DNA from: Megascapheus bottae
Lineage: Eukaryota; Chordata; Mammalia; Rodentia; Geomyidae
Length of the DNA: 64,000 bases
Assembly (NCBI GenBank): GCA_024803745.1
Contig: JANJXV010000002.1
Coordinates: 39,639,757-39,703,756 of the forward strand
Direction: 5' to 3'
The first letter of the stretch is position 1. Every line of letters begins with the position of its first letter. A program made the translations under genes and the position numbers. Below are positions 60,217 to 64,000 of the stretch, one piece after another. The notes under the pieces are model-generated. The model made no database searches and was not told where the DNA came from. It was given only the letters and a program-made list of their open reading frames with translations.

Positions 60217-63200
60217 TGTGGGTAAAAGAGGTAGTGTTTTATGGAGAACCATAGCAAGACTCAAACCTAAGGAGGAGTTGTATTTGAGGAGAAAGCCATA
60301 GTAAGTGGCTCGTACCTGAGACTTCACTCTAAGACAGAATGTAGGAAGATGAGCTTGGGGTAAACTGGTTAGAACTGACCTCCTGAAATGTCTTTTTGTC
60401 CTACTACTCAGAAAATAGATGTAGTTTTAATTTAGTATTAGTGTGATTCTTCTAGGTTTCGTCTCTTTCATCCCACCACTAATTAATGGGCCTTTTATGT
60501 TCCCCAACAGTAATGATGTAAACTTTTTAATCTGCAATTCGAATTACAGATATTTTTGCTTGTCCATCACTACTGTAAAGGGGAAAAAGAAGAAATGGAG
60601 ACACCAAAGTACTGGCTAATGAGTGCTGTAATACAACACCAGAAAGCATAATGCTTGTTTTGAAATTTTAATCCCTTGGCACTCTGCAGTCTCTACCTTA
60701 CCATCCAACTGCTCAATGTACTCTTCAAATATCGGCTCTATTTATAATCTACTGTGACAGGAGAAGGCTAGACAGAGCCATCACCTCCCAGAGTAACCAA
60801 ATGCAGTTAAACCTAATGTACCTGAAACACTACCCCTCACAGTGCTAAAGGAATAGGATTTGCCCACAAGAGAAAAGAAACACTAAAGGGGCTAGAGTTT
60901 TCATAGAAAATATTCAAATAGTAACATCTTAGCAAAACATCTAACGTCATTGTATGAATGTAAAAATTCTGCAAAACATGGTGGTTACAGATGATTTTTC
61001 ACACATACCGTAGAGATATAAAGAATATACATATCTTGTTTAGACTGCAATAAAATCTTCATCTACCTTCTATGTTTTGAATGAATCAAAACATCTGTAA
61101 CAAATGCATTTCATCACAGGTAACCTTAACTATGTCAGAGTAGTAGTATACTTTTCTGCTTTATGGTTACTATCTTTGAACCATGTAACAGCAGCTCAAC
61201 AAACCCTTTTTTCAGCTCAAACCAAGTTTAAACAAATGAGAAATATTAGTAAGCATTTCAACACATATGCTGTCTGCACTCTAAAAGCAGTCAAATTTGT
61301 CTATAGTAGAAACAATCTACATGCTGGCTAGCCATCATATTTAATTACATCTGGAAGGATCACATTAGAGGTAACGAATATTATCCACAGAAGTAATGTG
61401 ATAGGAATGCTAATTCACTCAAAAGGGTTTTAGTTGCCCTTTCAGGCTTACCCTTGCTTTAGCACATATTTGTCAAAATAAAAACATCAAGCTAAGCAGA
61501 TCTACTAACTCATAACCCTTGTTTAAGCCTAATTGGAATGTCTCATAAAATCATCCATTACAGTGCGCAGTAAGTATTTATACTGAGATTTCATCCGTCT
61601 GTTTCCTTTTTGTGATACCTTTTCCTTGTCAACCTGCTACTAAAAACTTGATGGTTACAGCTTAGATTTTAACATAGAGAAAAACTGTCCATGATTTTTA
61701 TATGCATAGATGAAGCTCTTTATGTCTTGAAACTGACAGCATTTGCCAATAGATTAATGTGCCAAAACTCCTCTGTTTTGCTTGATTTCTTAAGCCGGAA
61801 CTTAATGAGACAGAAAAGGCTTTGAGAAGGTACAGAATTCAATTGTACTTTTAGGTCCAAATAACTATAGGAAATCACAAGCATAATCGCTTAGTTTTCC
61901 AGACTAAGAATCAGCAGTAACATACAGCTTTACCTAAATATTAGTGTTGGCTGAAATTAGACAGTACATATTCACTGACTGATATTCTATTAGTATATAC
62001 TTTATATGTAATACATTACATAATTATAGACATATTATGTAATCTTGTTAATACATAAAATATGTTACCAGTAAGAAATATAATCTATTTCTCTTTGGTA
62101 CCTATCCTTTGTTAACATCACACAATATAATCTCAGCTTCACAAATTCTAAAAGACTTTCTTCAAAATATTCCTAACTCATTAACCTAAGTCAAAGAGTT
62201 ATTCTACACATTATTTAACTAACTTCAGTTTCCTATCTTCACCCTATATTAGTCCTGAAACTGAAATCTATCCATTTGATAGCATCCAAAAACATTTCTG
62301 AAATATTTAAATCAAATTTTTTTCAGAACACTACCACATGCTAAAGAATGGAGAACTTCTAGAAAAATTGACCCCACAAAACACCAAGTACTATAATTCA
62401 GTTTTGTTTATTCATCCTACTATTTTACATTGCTGAAATTAAAAATGTTTTCATATGGACTAAAGCTTACAAAACTCTACCAGCCCATCCCCGCCATGTT
62501 GATCAACTATGAAACAATACACAATATAATCAATCTGGCTGAGAAGATGAATTCAATTCTAACAAAAAGCACTATAGGCACTATCATTATAAATTATTCT
62601 TGATTTGCATTTTATACTGTTCTTTATCCACATTTGCCCAGGTGGCAAATGTGGGGAATATTCAATTTACAATCTTATTTTATCTATAAATTCAATTGTT
62701 TCTCCCTTGCCTCTAGTAAGTTCTCCAATTAAAATTCTAGTAGCCCTTGCAGTGAAATGAAAAACACAAGAGTACTTATAATTGGAAATCTAGGGCAATA
62801 TGACATTTCACCACTAAAATATTTAACTTAAACATGTTCAGATATTTTCTATCCAAATATGATAGCAAACTGTCTTTCAAAGGTTATGATGGTCATTGTT
62901 TTATACAGAAGATTTCTTAAAATTCATTTTGTTGATCTCTAAAATTGGAAGGTAGAAGAATAAAAAGTGTTTACTGAGTCAGAGTACAGATAGGATAGCA
63001 AATGTTGAAGATATTCTGAACATAAGGTATCAAGTTAACTAAAATTTGATTTTCACTGACATTCAGAGAGCAACTAAGCTAGCATTTCTCTTTCATCACT
63101 CACTATTTATTTATTTATTTTCATTATTTTTTAAAAGAATAACACAAAATCCTAGAGCAAAGCTCAGGGTAAGCCTGACAGGATTGACTATTATTTAAGC

Positions 63201-63257
63201 CACATCCCTTTCTCGACTGCCATTCACACACTCAAATTTATACAAAGCATTGTGTAT
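60217..63257. other. Repeat-poor unique intergenic stretch
   Basis: Three kilobases without a recognised SINE, L1 or microsatellite, in a window where these are otherwise frequent. A perfect 11-base stem hairpin lies at 62628-62654. No gene is seen. It may contain conserved regulatory sequence; only alignment can tell. Confidence 0.45.
62628..62654. other. Perfect short hairpin
   Basis: CCACATTTGCC, then the loop CAGGT, then GGCAAATGTGG: an 11-base-pair perfect inverted repeat. It is too short for a typical pre-miRNA. Confidence 0.8.

Positions 63258-63304
<47 letters not shown>
63258..63304. repeat. (GT)n microsatellite
   Basis: About 23 uninterrupted GT units. Confidence 0.98.
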
Positions 63305-63305
<1 letters not shown>

Positions 63306-64000
63306 ATGCCTGCTCACGTATATGATGTAGTTGATATAAGAAAAGATAAAACTGCCATCCCAGGAAGTCTTTACTCTTAGGCTTTGGGGAAGGCATGGGT
63401 AAGAGAAGCTGTTTCATTATACTTGCAATTGTCATTTCAAAGCCCTGTGTCTGGTTTCTTAAGGCTCGGCTAGCTCTGTGATATAACTAGATGGAGATCA
63501 CTCTGCTGTGACCAAGTTACATCTCAATACAGAACCCTCATTTTTCATGTCTCTTGCTTAAAAACAAACAGCCAATTCAGGAGAGAGGCATGCAGTTAGC
63601 TGATATGAACCTAGACTAGAACAGTGGCATTTTCAGAAATGAAATCAACAGTTATCCAAGGATTCACATCTAAAGTTTTATCTGCAAAGAGTTATATAAA
63701 ATACGTTGGTTTTTGAAATAACAACTAGCATTTTTTTTTATCTCCCAAGGAAGATTGACCTGTGTGTGATACTGCCTTAAATAACAATAGAAGGGAAAAA
63801 ATTACTTTCTCCTGAATTGCTCAAACAGCTAAAATCTTTGCTTATCACAGAAATATTTGTGCTCAGCAAATAAGACTTGAAAAGTATTGCATTGCATGAA
63901 TTAATAATTCAGAAGTAATCAGAGTATTACATACTTGGGAAGCAATCCAATTAGAACTTTATTTTTGTCTCCTAGTATCTATTAAAGAATGATCCCATGG
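63305..64000. other. Unique intergenic sequence
   Basis: No gene or repeat was recognised up to the window edge. Confidence 0.4.

Noticed and set aside
1..64000. CRISPR arrays, operons, phage or other prokaryotic systems
   Set aside because: Direct repeats here are SINEs, L1s and microsatellites with target-site duplications; introns and poly(A)-tailed elements show a mammalian genome.
1..64000. Endogenous retroviral proviruses or LTRs
   Set aside because: I found no gag/pol/env-like frame and no paired long terminal repeats; all reverse-transcriptase sequence present is L1 ORF2.

Overview
The window is mammalian nuclear DNA from a rodent. It is AT-rich, intron- and repeat-dominated, has no CpG island that I can see, and has no bacterial-style gene packing. 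The most specific organism clue is a composite SINE present in about 18 copies. Its left monomer is ID-like (tRNA-Ala derived) and its right monomer matches what I remember as the IDL-Geo SINE of Geomyoidea (kangaroo rats, pocket mice, pocket gophers). B1-dID elements (a 7SL-derived B1 half joined to an ID-related half) are about as common. I therefore infer a geomyoid rodent such as Dipodomys or Perognathus; the species is not proven.

Only one protein-coding gene is convincing: IZUMO3, on the plus strand at 33964-36772. It has seven coding exons with clean GT/AG junctions and encodes 242 residues: a signal peptide, an Izumo domain with eight cysteines, one N-glycosylation sequon, a transmembrane helix and a basic/acidic cytoplasmic tail. 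A near-palindromic X-box (RFX-type site) lies 27 bases upstream of the ATG, which fits a gene expressed in spermatids. In human, IZUMO3 sits in a gene-poor part of 9p, and the rest of this window agrees: I found no other gene.

Layout. 1-33 kb is intergenic: a GGGAA satellite at the left edge, L1 3' ends, SINEs, microsatellites, old MIR/L1 traces and long unique stretches. 33.2-33.6 kb is a SINE nested in a SINE, just before the gene. 33.9-37.4 kb is IZUMO3, with one IDL-Geo in intron 4 and one B1-dID plus (AC)n in intron 5. 37.4-57 kb is intergenic again, with many SINEs. 57.27-60.22 kb is an L1 inserted into an older L1, the inner copy being 5'-inverted. 60.2-64 kb is almost repeat-free apart from one (GT)n.

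The most instructive structures are three 5'-inverted (twin-primed) L1 copies, two of them in nested insertions that can be unpicked base by base through target-site duplications. Other notable points are the X-box at IZUMO3, a stop-free intron 2 whose length is a multiple of three, an 18-nt micro-exon, and visible sequence kinship between the Geo monomer and the dID half of B1-dID. I see no sign of a new genetic system: the rest is ordinary mammalian intergenic DNA.
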